Positions 1-8,537 of a DNA stretch of 64,000 bases are shown here, piece after piece. Within the stretch, counting starts at the first letter, position 1; every line of letters begins with the position of its first letter. The translations under genes were made by a program, and so were the position numbers. The notes beneath the pieces were generated by a model. That model was given only the letters and a program-made list of their open reading frames with translations. It had not been told where the DNA came from and searched no databases. Origin of the DNA: Loigolactobacillus coryniformis subsp. coryniformis KCTC 3167 = DSM 20001 (lineage in GTDB: Bacteria; Bacillota; Bacilli; Lactobacillales; Lactobacillaceae). The stretch spans positions 1,364,001 through 1,428,000 of the forward strand of contig NZ_CP017713.1 of NCBI RefSeq assembly GCF_002706425.1. Direction: 5' to 3'.

Positions 1-291
1 CGCCATGCGTTCCGTCCTCGCGCATCGGAATGGCATCTAGCCAGCTCAGTCTCGTTTCCAGCTAAATTTCAATTTTAATATTAATTGATAACTATGGTGT
101 GCTAGACGGTAATCTGGGCGTTGTGTAAACGCTCTGGCGATTTTTATTTGCGTAAAGTCGTAAATACTGATTAAATAGATATATTTGAGGATCACGTAAA
201 ATTAAAATATAATTGAAACGTCGCTAAGTTAAAAATGCGGTTGTGGCCGTTTAACTGAAGGCGTAAATTACAGAAATGGATGAATGAACTG
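1..291. other. Intergenic region left of rnz, no gene seen
   Basis: All three plus-strand frames are closed within about 80 bases and no minus-strand frame could be assigned to a known gene. A short imperfect hairpin sits at about 2-34 (GCCA/TGGC and TTCCG/CGGAA arms), which could be the end of a palindrome or of an upstream transcription unit. A second hairpin (AGTTAAA at 227-233 pairing with TTTAACT at 250-256) lies in the untranslated leader of rnz. The left edge may cut an upstream feature. Confidence 0.4.
185..213 (+). promoter_or_regulatory. Predicted promoter of rnz
   Basis: TTGAGG at 185-190 and TATAAT at 208-213 with a 17-base spacer, a good sigma-A promoter. It lies about 80 bases upstream of the rnz start codon and would drive the rnz gene and probably the dehydrogenase gene behind it. 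Confidence 0.6.
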
Positions 292-1245
292 ATGGAACTA
301 GAATTTCTCGGCACTGGCGCTGGGTCGCCGGCGCGTTATCGTAACGTCACTAGTATTGCGTTGAAATTATTGGATGAACGCAATTCAGTTTGGCTGTTTG
401 ATGTCGGTGAGGGCACGCAGCAACAAATTTTGCGGACAGCGATTCGGCCGCGTAAAGTGGAAAAGATTTTTATCACGCATTTGCATGGCGATCATATCTT
501 TGGTTTGCCTGGATTTTTAAGTAGTCGTTCCTTCCAAGGCGGTAATCAGCCGTTGACGATCTACGGACCAAAAGGGGTGCGCGATTACGTGCAAACTAGC
601 CTGCGGGTATCGGATTCGCGGTTGACTTACCCGATCAAGTACGTGGAGATCACCGATAATATGCTGGTTTTCGAGGATGATACGTTTAAGGTCGAATGCC
701 GTAAATTAGATCATCGGATCGCTAGTTTTGGTTACCGGGTGATCGAAAAGGATCACACCGGCGAATTATTAGTCGATAAATTGCGTGCTGCCGGTATCAA
801 ACCGGGACCAGAATACGGTAAGATCAAAGCTGGGCAACCGGTGACCTTAGCGGACGGCCAAGTATTGCCTAGCAGCGATTTTATCGGCCCAGCGCAAAAA
901 GGGCGTATCGTGACCATTTTAGGTGATACGCGGCGAACGGCTAATTGCTTTACTTTGGCGGAAAATGCTGATGTGTTGGTCCACGAAAGTACGTTTGGCA
1001 AGGCTGATGGCCGGATGGCGTATAATTACTACCATTCTACCAGTACCCAAGCGGCGGAAGTGGCGAAAAAATCTCACGTTAAGCAGTTACTACTGACCCA
1101 TATTTCCGCGCGGTATGTCGGTAAAGCAGCTCACGAATTACAATCCGAGGCGCGACAGATTTTTCCGCATACTCGGGTGATGAAGGATTTCGATCAGGTG
1201 ACGATTCCATTGCAGAAGCAACAAACACAGGCAATCGCTAAATAA
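292..1245 (+). CDS. rnz: Ribonuclease Z (tRNA 3'-end processing)
   Basis: tRNase Z of the metallo-beta-lactamase superfamily; it cuts the 3' trailer from tRNA precursors in the cytoplasm. The protein opens with the family's typical [13 protein letters not shown] start, which is why the ATG at 292 (with GGATGA 8 bases upstream) is preferred to the in-frame ATG at 280, which has no ribosome binding site. The zinc-binding HLHGDH motif is at about residues 63-68, and the later GDT, HEST and C-terminal THISARY motifs are all present. The length of 317 residues is normal for the family. The SDR gene follows 24 bases downstream, and probably shares the transcript. No oddities. Confidence 0.95.
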   Translation: MELEFLGTGAGSPARYRNVTSIALKLLDERNSVWLFDVGEGTQQQILRTAIRPRKVEKIFITHLHGDHIFGLPGFLSSRSFQGGNQPLTIYGPKGVRDYVQTSLRVSDSRLTYPIKYVEITDNMLVFEDDTFKVECRKLDHRIASFGYRVIEKDHTGELLVDKLRAAGIKPGPEYGKIKAGQPVTLADGQVLPSSDFIGPAQKGRIVTILGDTRRTANCFTLAENADVLVHESTFGKADGRMAYNYYHSTSTQAAEVAKKSHVKQLLLTHISARYVGKAAHELQSEARQIFPHTRVMKDFDQVTIPLQKQQTQAIAK

Positions 1246-1269
1246 TTTTGTGAAAGCGGGGCAAACTTA

Positions 1270-2061
1270 ATGAAATTAGCAAATAAAACCGTTTTGATCA
1301 CCGGCGCTTCGAGTGGCTTAGGGGCCGCGTTGGCGTACGCGGCGGCACGGCAAGGGGCCCAGTTAGTTTTGTGCGCACGCCGCAGCGAGCGTTTACGGCA
1401 AGTGGCGGCTCAAGCACGGGCATTGTCGGGGAGGCGGGTACTGGCGGTGCGGATCGATTTGACCCAGCCCGCACAGCTCGACCGTTTAATGACGGTGCTT
1501 AAGCAAAAAGTTGGCACCGTCGATGTGTTGATCAATAACGCCGGCGTTGGCTATTTTGAAAAGGCACTGGATCTACCGTTAGCCAAGGTCCAGCATTTAT
1601 TTCAATTAGATGTATTAAGTTTGATGCAATTAACGCAAAAGGTTGGCTTGACGATGGCAGCGCTGCGCCGGGGCATGATCGTCAATATTGCCTCCCAAGC
1701 CGGTAAATTAGTGACCCCGAAGGCGACCGTTTACGCGGCAGCTAAGGCAGCGGTGATTGCTTATTCCACTGGTTTACGGATGGAGCTGCGGCCGTTGAAT
1801 ATTCAAGTGTTAACGGTCAATCCTGGCCCGATCAAAACGGAGTTTGCCCATATTGCGGATCCCAGCGATCAGTATGCTCAGGCGGTGGCGGGAATCGCGT
1901 TGGACGCCGATCAATTAGCGGCGCGGATCATTCGGGCGATTGAAACTCAGCGTCGCGAATTAAATGCACCGTGGCCCATGGAAATTGCGGCCCGGTTACG
2001 GACGCTATTTCCGGCGATAGCTGATCGATTGATCGCCAGCCCATTATTTGATCGTAAATAA
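1270..2061 (+). CDS. Short-chain dehydrogenase/reductase (SDR)
   Basis: Classical SDR of 263 residues that uses NAD(P)H to reduce or oxidise an unidentified carbonyl or alcohol substrate. The Rossmann glycine motif TGASSGLG is at residues 11-18, NNAG at 89-92, and the catalytic Ser142, Tyr155 and Lys159 (YxxxK) are present; PGPIKT follows the active site as usual. The ribosome binding site (GCGGGG) is weak. The gene sits directly behind rnz, an arrangement seen in other lactobacilli, but that does not reveal its substrate. The annotation DltE-like would be a guess; only the fold and the catalytic residues are supported. Confidence 0.88.
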   Translation: MKLANKTVLITGASSGLGAALAYAAARQGAQLVLCARRSERLRQVAAQARALSGRRVLAVRIDLTQPAQLDRLMTVLKQKVGTVDVLINNAGVGYFEKALDLPLAKVQHLFQLDVLSLMQLTQKVGLTMAALRRGMIVNIASQAGKLVTPKATVYAAAKAAVIAYSTGLRMELRPLNIQVLTVNPGPIKTEFAHIADPSDQYAQAVAGIALDADQLAARIIRAIETQRRELNAPWPMEIAARLRTLFPAIADRLIASPLFDRK

Positions 2062-2145
2062 GAGATAATTTAGTGCGAATGTAGCTGAAAAAGCAGCGCT
2101 AAGCGTTTTTTCAACGCACAGGATAATGTTTTGGAGGAAGTTTAA

Positions 2146-2517
2146 ATGAAAAATCAATGGCGGCTTGTTCTTGTTTTATTGTTAGCGTTAGTGATCGTGA
2201 TTTTTGCGGTGTTAAACGTGGCACCAGTTACGGTTCATTTTGGTTTTGGTACCGCCAAATGGCCGCTGATCATCGTGATCATTGTGTCCTTACTGTTAGG
2301 TGCGTTGGTCACCGTTTTAGTGTCGACCATGAGTGCGTTAGGTCTGCGGCGGCAGGTTAAAACCTTGACCGCAGAGAAAAAGCAGCAAGAAACCGCGATC
2401 GACCAAGCGGTGGCCGAAGCAACGGCTAAGTTGAATACCCAGTTGGCGGAAAAAGAAGATCAGATCAATGCCTTGCAGCAGCAAGCATCATCCGCGGCGG
2501 CACCCAGCGATAAATAA
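2146..2517 (+). CDS. LapA-domain (DUF1049) small membrane protein
   Basis: A 123-residue protein with two hydrophobic segments (about residues 6-26 and 38-62) separated by a short loop VAPVTVHFGFGTAKWP, followed by an Ala/Gln/Glu-rich stretch (about 70-115) likely to form a cytoplasmic coiled coil. This layout matches the LapA (lipopolysaccharide assembly protein A) family, which in Firmicutes has no proven function because there is no LPS. A good GGAGG site lies 8-12 bases before the ATG. It precedes recJ by about 60 bases, the same order as in several lactobacilli. Confidence 0.8.
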   Translation: MKNQWRLVLVLLLALVIVIFAVLNVAPVTVHFGFGTAKWPLIIVIIVSLLLGALVTVLVSTMSALGLRRQVKTLTAEKKQQETAIDQAVAEATAKLNTQLAEKEDQINALQQQASSAAAPSDK

Positions 2518-2579
2518 ACAAGACTTTCAATCAGCTGGAATTTTGATATAATAGTTTGGTTGGGAGCGTGAAGTATTAA

Positions 2580-4916
2580 ATGAAATCCCGTTATACTTGG
2601 CAGTATTTGCCGCAGCCACGAGCGGCGTTAGTCACCGAGCTTGCTGAAAAGTGTCAATTGGCACCAGCAGTGATCCGGTTACTGATCAATCGTGGACTAA
2701 CTGATCAAACAACAATTGAAAAATTTTTAAATCCGGGAGTGGATCAATTGCATGATCCACTTTTATTATTTGACATGCAAAAAGCGGTTGACCGTATTCG
2801 TCAGGCAATTGAAGCTAATCAATTGATCACAGTGTACGGCGATTACGACGCTGATGGGGTCACCAGCACCAGTATTATGCTGGAAACGTTGGAATCCTTA
2901 GGGGCCAACGTCAATATTTATATCCCGGACCGTTTTAATGAAGGTTATGGGCCCCACGAATCTTCGTTTAAACAATTATTAGACGCCGGGACGCAATTGA
3001 TCGTTACCGTCGACAATGGGATCAGTGGCAACGCGCCAATCGCCTATGCGCAAGCACAAGGTGTCGACGTGATCGTCACGGATCATCATGAATTGCCGCC
3101 AGAGTTACCGCCGGCATTTGCAATCGTTCATCCACGCCATCCGCAAGGCCACTATCCTTTTGGTGACCTTTCTGGTGTTGGCGTGGCTTTTAAAGTCGCT
3201 AGCGCTTTGCTTGAGGAAACGGCTGTCGATAGTTTTGATTTGGCCGCCATCGGTACGATCGGGGATCTAGTCTCCCTGACTGATGAAAATCGTGCCCTAG
3301 TTACCCTAGGTTTGCAACAGTTGCAGCAGTCAACGCGCCCAGGGATCACCGCACTTTGTGAAGTCGCGGGGATCGAGCAAGCTAAGATCGATGAACAATC
3401 GATTGGTTTTGCGATCGCGCCGCGGTTAAATGCCTTGGGCCGCTTAGGTGATGCTAAAGACGGTGTCAAATTATTGACCACCTTTGATCCTGATGAAGCA
3501 ACTGAGTTGGCTAAATTTGTCCAAACGCAAAATGAGCGCCGCCAGCAATACGTTAAAGACATTGCCGCAACCGCAATGGAAATGGCGCAGACACCAGAAA
3601 ATCAGCAGCGGCAAACCTTGGTGTTGGCCCACGCTGATTGGCATGAAGGGGTGCTGGGGATCGTTGCTAGTCGGATCGTCGAAGCTACCGGCAAACCTAC
3701 TTTAGTGTTGACGGAACGCGAAGATCATACGTATAAAGGCTCTGGCCGTAGTGTGCAGGCGTTTAATTTATTTAACGCTTTGGACCAATACCGTGATTTG
3801 ATGATCAGTTTTGGTGGTCACCATATGGCGGCTGGCTTAGCGGTCACGGCGGATAATTTAGCCGCGTTAAGTGCGGGCCTAGAAGCTCAGGCTGATGCGG
3901 TTGATCTGCGGCACCAAGCCCATGATGCTTTGAAAATCGATTTGCAGTTACCGGTGCCGGAAGTGACGACTGACTTTTTGCAGGCTTGTCAGCAGTTGGC
4001 GCCATTTGGTACCGACAATCCGGCACCACAGATCGCCGTTACACCAGAAAAGGTGACTGACGTGCGCGCAATCGGTGCGGATAAAGCACATTTGAAATTT
4101 AAATTGACCGCGGCCAATGCTAATCTGGATGTGATCGCCTTTCAAAAGGGGCAATACGCTGAGGATCTTACCGCTGCCGATCAGGTGACAGTGGTTGGCG
4201 AATTAGGCGAAAATGTTTGGCAAGGCCGGCGGACGCTGCAGTTGCAGTTAACCGATTTTGCTACTAGCGGCATCGAGATCATCGATAAGCGAACGACTCA
4301 TTTGACCCGCCATTTATTCCAGTACACGGCCACCTATGTCTTCTTCTCGGCTAAATTACAGCAACAGCTTAGTGGCTATTTGCCGGTCGACGCAACGGCA
4401 GTTTCGGCGCATGAACCATTTAACGTGGTCGGCGACACCTTGGTATTAGTTGATCTGCCGACTGATTTGGCGGCTTTAGCAACGTTATTACAAGCGCATC
4501 AGCAGGAATATGACAAGCTGATCAGCTTCTTTTACATGGCGCACCCGGTTTATTTAGCGGGAATGCCGACACGAGCGGAGTTTGCGCGCTTATTTAAATT
4601 CACTACTACCCATCGCGGCATTAACCTGCGGACGCAATTGGCGACGCTGGCTAATTACTTACATTTGAAAAAAGAATTATTGATTTTCATGATTCAAGTG
4701 TTTTCTGAGTTGGGTTTTGTTAAAATAGTTGATGGCGTCATGGACGGCGTGGCGCAGCCAGCCAAGGCTGACTTGCAGTCCGCCGCCAGTTATCAGCAGC
4801 GTCAGCAGCAAATGACTGCTGAGCAAGTGCTAGTTTATAGTAACTATCAAGAACTTAAAAATTGGTTAAACGCACATATTGTGCCAGATGAAGGAGCGAA
4901 AAGCAATGTCAGTTGA
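2580..4916 (+). CDS. recJ: Single-stranded-DNA-specific exonuclease RecJ
   Basis: 5'-3' single-strand DNA exonuclease used in recombination and repair. The DHH-family motif DYDADG is at residues 88-93, the VTDHHE motif follows near residue 165, and the DHHA1 motif with GGHHMAAG lies near residue 415. The 778-residue length reflects the extra C-terminal RecJ_C-type domain found in Lactobacillales. The ATG at 2580 is preceded by GGGAGCG. The last 11 bases overlap the apt coding region, so the two genes are translationally coupled; recJ-apt adjacency is normal in Firmicutes. Confidence 0.96.
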   Translation: MKSRYTWQYLPQPRAALVTELAEKCQLAPAVIRLLINRGLTDQTTIEKFLNPGVDQLHDPLLLFDMQKAVDRIRQAIEANQLITVYGDYDADGVTSTSIMLETLESLGANVNIYIPDRFNEGYGPHESSFKQLLDAGTQLIVTVDNGISGNAPIAYAQAQGVDVIVTDHHELPPELPPAFAIVHPRHPQGHYPFGDLSGVGVAFKVASALLEETAVDSFDLAAIGTIGDLVSLTDENRALVTLGLQQLQQSTRPGITALCEVAGIEQAKIDEQSIGFAIAPRLNALGRLGDAKDGVKLLTTFDPDEATELAKFVQTQNERRQQYVKDIAATAMEMAQTPENQQRQTLVLAHADWHEGVLGIVASRIVEATGKPTLVLTEREDHTYKGSGRSVQAFNLFNALDQYRDLMISFGGHHMAAGLAVTADNLAALSAGLEAQADAVDLRHQAHDALKIDLQLPVPEVTTDFLQACQQLAPFGTDNPAPQIAVTPEKVTDVRAIGADKAHLKFKLTAANANLDVIAFQKGQYAEDLTAADQVTVVGELGENVWQGRRTLQLQLTDFATSGIEIIDKRTTHLTRHLFQYTATYVFFSAKLQQQLSGYLPVDATAVSAHEPFNVVGDTLVLVDLPTDLAALATLLQAHQQEYDKLISFFYMAHPVYLAGMPTRAEFARLFKFTTTHRGINLRTQLATLANYLHLKKELLIFMIQVFSELGFVKIVDGVMDGVAQPAKADLQSAASYQQRQQQMTAEQVLVYSNYQELKNWLNAHIVPDEGAKSNVS

Positions 4917-5424
4917 TTTACATGATTATATCGCCAGCGTGCCAGATTTTCCGGAAAAAGGGGTCATCTTTCGCGATATTTCACCATTGATGGCTGATGG
5001 GGAAGCTTATCACGAAGCTACGGATCAAATTGCAGCCTACGCTAAGGATAAAGGTGTCGATATGATCGTTGGCCCCGAAGCGCGTGGTTTTATCGTTGGT
5101 TGTCCCGTGGCCTACAAATTAGGTCTGGGTTTTGCCCCCGCGCGTAAAAAGGGTAAGTTGCCGCGGCCAACGGTTTCGGCTAGTTATGGGTTGGAATACG
5201 GTAAATCAACCTTATATTTGCACAAGGATGCGATCAAACCAGGGCAAAAAGTCTTAGTCACTGATGACTTATTGGCAACTGGTGGCACGATCGCCGCAAC
5301 GATCAAATTAGTCGAAGATCTCGGCGGAATCGTTGTTGGTACAGCTTTCTTGATCGAATTAAAGGATCTGGGCGGCCGCGAAAAAATCAAAGATTATGAT
5401 ATGTTAGCTTTATTGCAGTATTAA
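4906..5424 (+). CDS. apt: Adenine phosphoribosyltransferase
   Basis: Converts adenine and PRPP to AMP in purine salvage. 172 residues. The PRPP-binding motif [13 protein letters not shown] is intact and the N-terminal region ([18 protein letters not shown]) is typical. The start was placed at the ATG of 4906, 9 bases after AAGGAG (4891-4896); the reading frame is open further upstream inside recJ but without a site. The gene ends the rnz-apt block and is followed by the repeat and bidirectional terminator at 5591-5630. Confidence 0.96.
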   Translation: MSVDLHDYIASVPDFPEKGVIFRDISPLMADGEAYHEATDQIAAYAKDKGVDMIVGPEARGFIVGCPVAYKLGLGFAPARKKGKLPRPTVSASYGLEYGKSTLYLHKDAIKPGQKVLVTDDLLATGGTIAATIKLVEDLGGIVVGTAFLIELKDLGGREKIKDYDMLALLQY

Positions 5425-5429
5425 AAAAG

Positions 5430-5703
5430 TGTGTGACATAAGATCATAGACTTTTCTGAAATATGGTTAGCGTGAAACAGAGCAGGTTAGATGCCATTCC
5501 ATCTGGCCCGCGGAAGCATATACCAAATTTAGTGGTGTGGTCGTCAATAATGGTTGCATAACTAAAAATAGTACAAGTTGTACGCAAAAATACCAGTAAA
5601 AACAGCTAAACCTGTTTTTACTGGTATTTTGTTTAGAAATGATTCGATTGATTTTAAAATTGCGAATGACTAAGCTTGAAGATAATGCAAAATCATACTA
5701 ACT
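5430..5703. repeat. Intergenic palindromic repeat, copy A (empty site)
   Basis: This stretch between the convergent genes apt and mvaS is repeated, diverged but clearly alignable, at 15640-16057. Shared blocks include TTCTGAA followed by a TGGTTAG.GTGAAACAG segment, GGTTAGAT...CATTCC, ATCTGGCC, a TGTACGCAAAAATACCAGTA block with its hairpin, and a final TAAAATTRCGAAT...AAGCTT block. It contains a hairpin GGTTAGATG/CATCTGGCC with loop CCATTC at about 5486-5508. Copy B has a 154-bp insertion exactly in that loop, so this copy represents the empty site. It begins GTGTGACATAAG, like the palindromes at 24059 and 62832. Confidence 0.75.
5591..5630. terminator. Bidirectional terminator between apt and mvaS
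   Basis: Perfect 15-bp stem: TACCAGTAAAAACAG (5591-5605) and its complement (5612-5626), loop CTAAAC, then TTTTG on the plus strand and an A-rich 5' side that gives a U tract on the minus strand. It lies between convergent genes and is nearly duplicated at 15951-15986, where the one stem change leaves a G-U pair, so pairing is kept. Confidence 0.8.
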
Positions 5704-5801
5704 AAGCATTTAGCCCAATTAATTATTCAATGTTCAGTTATTGCCGGAATGGAACCTAACCAGAGAATAAACTGATCACTTATAGTCAAGGTTTTTTTTT
5801 G

Positions 5802-6968
5802 TTACTGTTTACGATATTGCCGTTGGTGTGCTTTGATTCCGGCCAAAACGTATGGCGCGGGGTCATGGCTTAAATCTAGTTCAACGGTGCTGCCATCGGT
5901 CGGTAATTGTTGTTGGAAGATTTTTTCATAGGTCGGCACATCAACTTGCTGACGTGCGGCAAACATTTTTTGATGTTGTTCAGGCAACAAGGCTTGTTTG
6001 AAGTTGGCCTGCAGAATGCCGCTGAAAAATTCGCTGACGGCGCCGGAACCATAGCTGAATAAACCGAGGCGGTCACCAGCTTTTAAGGTGGTGGTATTTT
6101 CCAACAGCGACAGTAAACTCAAATATAATGAGCCGGTGTATAAATTACCGACGATCTGATTATATTGGCGTGAATCTTCAAAGTTGGCGCTCAGCCGTTG
6201 TTGGTCAGCTTCTGTTGCTTGAGGTAAAATCGAGCGCAAGGCTTTGAGGCCCATTTTGGTATAGGGTAAGTGGAAAGCTAGGGCGGCAAAGTTAGCTAAG
6301 GTCATGCCGCTTTGTTCGCGGTAAGCATCGAAGACTTCGTTGAAGAAATCAACGTACATGTGACCAGAGTAGTGGCCGTCGACTTTTGCTTCGGTGGCGT
6401 AGTTAGGCCGCCAGAAGTCCATGATATTTTCGGTCAATACGGTGCTGTCTTCTTCTAAGGCCAAGATCCGTGGGTCCTTGCTGATGATCATCGCCACCGC
6501 ACCGCCGCCTTGGGTTGGTTCACCGGCGTTACCGATGCCGTAGCGGGCAATGTCGCTGGCGGTGATCAGGACTTTTTTGTCGGGATGTAAGGCGATGTAA
6601 CCGCGAGCTAACTGTAGTGCTGCGGTCGCGGAATAGCAGGCTTGCTTGACTTCAAAAGCGCGGACTTGCCGTGGCAGGTCGAGCAAACTTTGCAGGTAAA
6701 CGGCGCCGGATTTTGACTGATCGATGCCAGATTCTGAGGCGAAGATCACCGTGTCGATCTGTTGGCGATTTTCCGGGGTCAGAATCTTGGCGGCTGCATT
6801 GGCGGCTAAGGTGACGCTATCTTGTGTCGGCGGGATCACCGCCATCTTTTTTTGACCGATGCCGATCAAGTATTTGTTGGGATCTTCATTGCGCGCATGC
6901 GCTAACTCAGCCATATCAATAAAATAATGGCTGGTGTGGAAGCTGATTTGGTCAATACCAATTTTCAT
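5802..6968 (-). CDS. mvaS: Hydroxymethylglutaryl-CoA synthase
   Basis: Condenses acetyl-CoA and acetoacetyl-CoA to HMG-CoA, the entry to the mevalonate route to isoprenoids, which feeds uppS at 40908. 388 residues. Catalytic Glu79 (FASESGID), Cys111 (KQACYSAT) and the active-site His (FHLPYTKMG, near 233) are all present. The start is the ATG at 6968, with AAGGAG 10 bases upstream on the minus strand; the open frame extends 8 codons further without a better site. It follows the membrane protein gene at 7003-7404 by 34 bases in the same direction. mvaE is not in this window. Confidence 0.95.
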   Translation of the reverse strand: MKIGIDQISFHTSHYFIDMAELAHARNEDPNKYLIGIGQKKMAVIPPTQDSVTLAANAAAKILTPENRQQIDTVIFASESGIDQSKSGAVYLQSLLDLPRQVRAFEVKQACYSATAALQLARGYIALHPDKKVLITASDIARYGIGNAGEPTQGGGAVAMIISKDPRILALEEDSTVLTENIMDFWRPNYATEAKVDGHYSGHMYVDFFNEVFDAYREQSGMTLANFAALAFHLPYTKMGLKALRSILPQATEADQQRLSANFEDSRQYNQIVGNLYTGSLYLSLLSLLENTTTLKAGDRLGLFSYGSGAVSEFFSGILQANFKQALLPEQHQKMFAARQQVDVPTYEKIFQQQLPTDGSTVELDLSHDPAPYVLAGIKAHQRQYRKQ

Positions 6969-7002
6969 TACGTTGGAACTCCTTATATACATAGGTCTAG
7001 TT

Positions 7003-7404
7003 TTAATAGCTGCTATTTTGTTCTTGCGGGCTGGCTTGGTGCAAGCGGGCTTTGTGTTTAGCCGTTTTTTGCGTTAATAGGATCGCGCCGATCAATAAAA
7101 GTGAAGGCACCAAGGCAACTGAGGGGAGCAACCAGAAAATTAGGAAGGCGCCGATCCCAGCAATATTAGCCAGCAACATGGCCGGAATTTGGAATGCTCG
7201 TAAATACGAGATCAGGTGCAAACCGATACCGATCCAAGTAAAAATGGCTAAATGGCTTAACAGAGCAGCCCGCGCGGCCATAAAGTTGTCGACGTGAAAT
7301 AGCGGCAAGATGTGACCGATGCCCAGCACCGCACAGCTAAGCAATAAGAATAACATAAATAAAGTGTCATATAAACCTGGTAATTTGAGCAACGAAATTT
7401 TCAT
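7003..7404 (-). CDS. Hypothetical membrane protein upstream of mvaS
   Basis: A 133-residue integral membrane protein with about four hydrophobic segments (LYDTLFMLFLLLSCAVLG..., a central helix starting SHLAIFTWIGIG, and two more around AMLLANIAGIGAFLIF and ALVPSLLLIGAILL) and a basic, Gln-rich C-terminal tail. The start is ATG at 7404 with GAGGTG 6 bases upstream; a GTG three codons earlier lies inside that site and is unlikely. It is the first gene of a probable two-gene unit with mvaS. I do not recognise a family; a link with isoprenoid synthesis is only suggested by position. Confidence 0.7.
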   Translation of the reverse strand: MKISLLKLPGLYDTLFMLFLLLSCAVLGIGHILPLFHVDNFMAARAALLSHLAIFTWIGIGLHLISYLRAFQIPAMLLANIAGIGAFLIFWLLPSVALVPSLLLIGAILLTQKTAKHKARLHQASPQEQNSSY

Positions 7405-7572
7405 GGTAGCCACCTCGGGTCAAAGATGAATTTATTATTAGTATAGCAGAGATTCAGAATCGTGAAAGATTTTTACTAAGGGAAATCGCTATTCTTACAA
7501 AATAGTTCATGCTATGATGTGACTAAGAACAGTTAGATCAATCAGTGGTTCAAAGCCAAAGGAGGGTTAATA

Positions 7573-7914
7573 ATGGAAGAAGTGGTTGCACAAAATGTGG
7601 TACCAGCCGAGGTAAAGGGTTGGAACTGGGGCGCGTTTGTTTTTAATATTTGGTGGGGGATCGGTAACAAAACTTATTTGCCGTTATTATGTTTAGTGCC
7701 GCTGTTCAATATCGTGTGGATTTTTGTCTGTGGCTTCAAAGGTAACGAGTGGGCGTGGAAAAGCAACGATTATCCCGATGTAGCGAGTTTTAAACGGGTG
7801 CAGGCAACGTGGAATCGTGCCGGGTTGGTTTCGTTTATTGTCAGCGTTGCGGCGATCATCCTGTATTTGATTTTCTTCGCTGCAATTTTAGCCAGTCTGC
7901 CCGATTATTTCTGA
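7573..7914 (+). CDS. Small membrane protein of the KGWNWGAF...GNEWAW type
   Basis: A 113-residue protein with a soluble N terminus, the segment KGWNWGAFVFNIWWGIGNKTY, hydrophobic helices at about 40-58 and 84-106, and the conserved GNEWAWKS block between them. Proteins of this pattern are widespread in Firmicutes and are often labelled ribonuclease G in databases, without catalytic residues to justify it; I treat it as a membrane protein of unknown function. A strong AAAGGAGG site precedes the ATG. Confidence 0.75.
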   Translation: MEEVVAQNVVPAEVKGWNWGAFVFNIWWGIGNKTYLPLLCLVPLFNIVWIFVCGFKGNEWAWKSNDYPDVASFKRVQATWNRAGLVSFIVSVAAIILYLIFFAAILASLPDYF

Positions 7915-7930
7915 TTGGGGGTAATGGCTG

Positions 7931-8050
7931 ATGACATTGGATTTAGTGGTACCGACGCTGGCGTACCAGCAACGGCGGCCATCTAACCTGATCGCTCTAA
8001 ATTTTAGTAAGCATTATCGGCCGGAAACAGTCGTGGTCGTGTTATACTGA
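7931..8050 (+). pseudogene. Short ORF, possible remnant of a GNAT acetyltransferase
   Basis: 39 codons from ATG to TGA. The first residues, MTLDLVVPTLAYQQ, resemble the usual opening of a lactobacillar GNAT acetyltransferase family, but the remaining sequence does not continue that fold and ends at once. GGGGG lies 10 bases upstream. It could be a decayed acetyltransferase gene or a chance frame. It ends 40 bases before the cytochrome b5-like gene. Confidence 0.3.
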
Positions 8051-8090
8051 AATTAAGCGTTATAAAAATTCTAATTTAGGAGTGATCAGT

Positions 8091-8327
8091 TTGGCAGAAA
8101 AAACTTTTTCTAAGGAAGAATTGGCACAATATGATGGTAGCGATGGCAAAAAAGCGTACGTTGCTATTGATGGTTTAGTTTATGATGTGACTGACGTGAA
8201 GCCTTGGGCCGGCGGCAAGCATCATGGACAAACGGCAGGGCAAGATCTTTCGACCGTGATCACGAAAGCCCCACACAAAAAATCGGTACTCGCAAAATTA
8301 ACCGTGGTTGGTAAGTATACCGGCTAA
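8091..8327 (+). CDS. Cytochrome b5-like heme-binding domain protein
   Basis: A 78-residue stand-alone cytochrome b5/steroid-binding domain: FSKEELAQYDG at the N terminus, YVAIDGLVYDVTDVKPWAGGKHHGQ, and the C-terminal TVVGKYTG. The usual HPGG heme ligand region is replaced by WAGGKHHGQTAGQDLS, the form common in bacterial single-domain proteins, where heme binding is not always shown. No signal peptide or membrane anchor is visible, so it should be cytoplasmic. The TTG at 8091 is chosen because AGGAGTG lies 6 bases upstream; an in-frame GTG at 8082 overlaps that site. A terminator follows at 8353. Confidence 0.8.
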   Translation: MAEKTFSKEELAQYDGSDGKKAYVAIDGLVYDVTDVKPWAGGKHHGQTAGQDLSTVITKAPHKKSVLAKLTVVGKYTG

Positions 8328-8352
8328 TAAAGACCAGAAAGATAAAGTTGGT

Positions 8353-8390
8353 ACTCCTAGTGTTAAAGCCAAACACTAGGAGTATTTTTG
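8353..8390 (+). terminator. Terminator after cytochrome b5-like gene
   Basis: Perfect 12-bp stem ACTCCTAGTGTT / AACACTAGGAGT with a 7-base loop, followed by ATTTTTG. Confidence 0.85.
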
Positions 8391-8474
8391 TGATTAAAAT
8401 TTTAGTTATATGTGATTTAATATACTTTGAATTAGATTTATTTAGCAATGGCTATTTTAAAATTCTAATTGATA

Positions 8475-8503
8475 TTGAAAGAAAAATCACATACCTGTAT
8501 AAT
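8475..8503 (+). promoter_or_regulatory. Promoter of the secreted flavin reductase gene
   Basis: TTGAAA at 8475-8480, 17-base spacer, TATAAT at 8498-8503: one of the strongest sigma-A promoters in the window, set in A+T-rich DNA about 35 bases before the start codon. Confidence 0.7.
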
Positions 8504-8537
8504 ATCATTATATAAAAACAGGGGGTTACAAATAATT

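Noticed and set aside
1-279. Possible gene end or start at the left window edge on either strand
   Set aside because: No frame could be tied to a known family and all plus-strand frames close early; too little sequence to decide.
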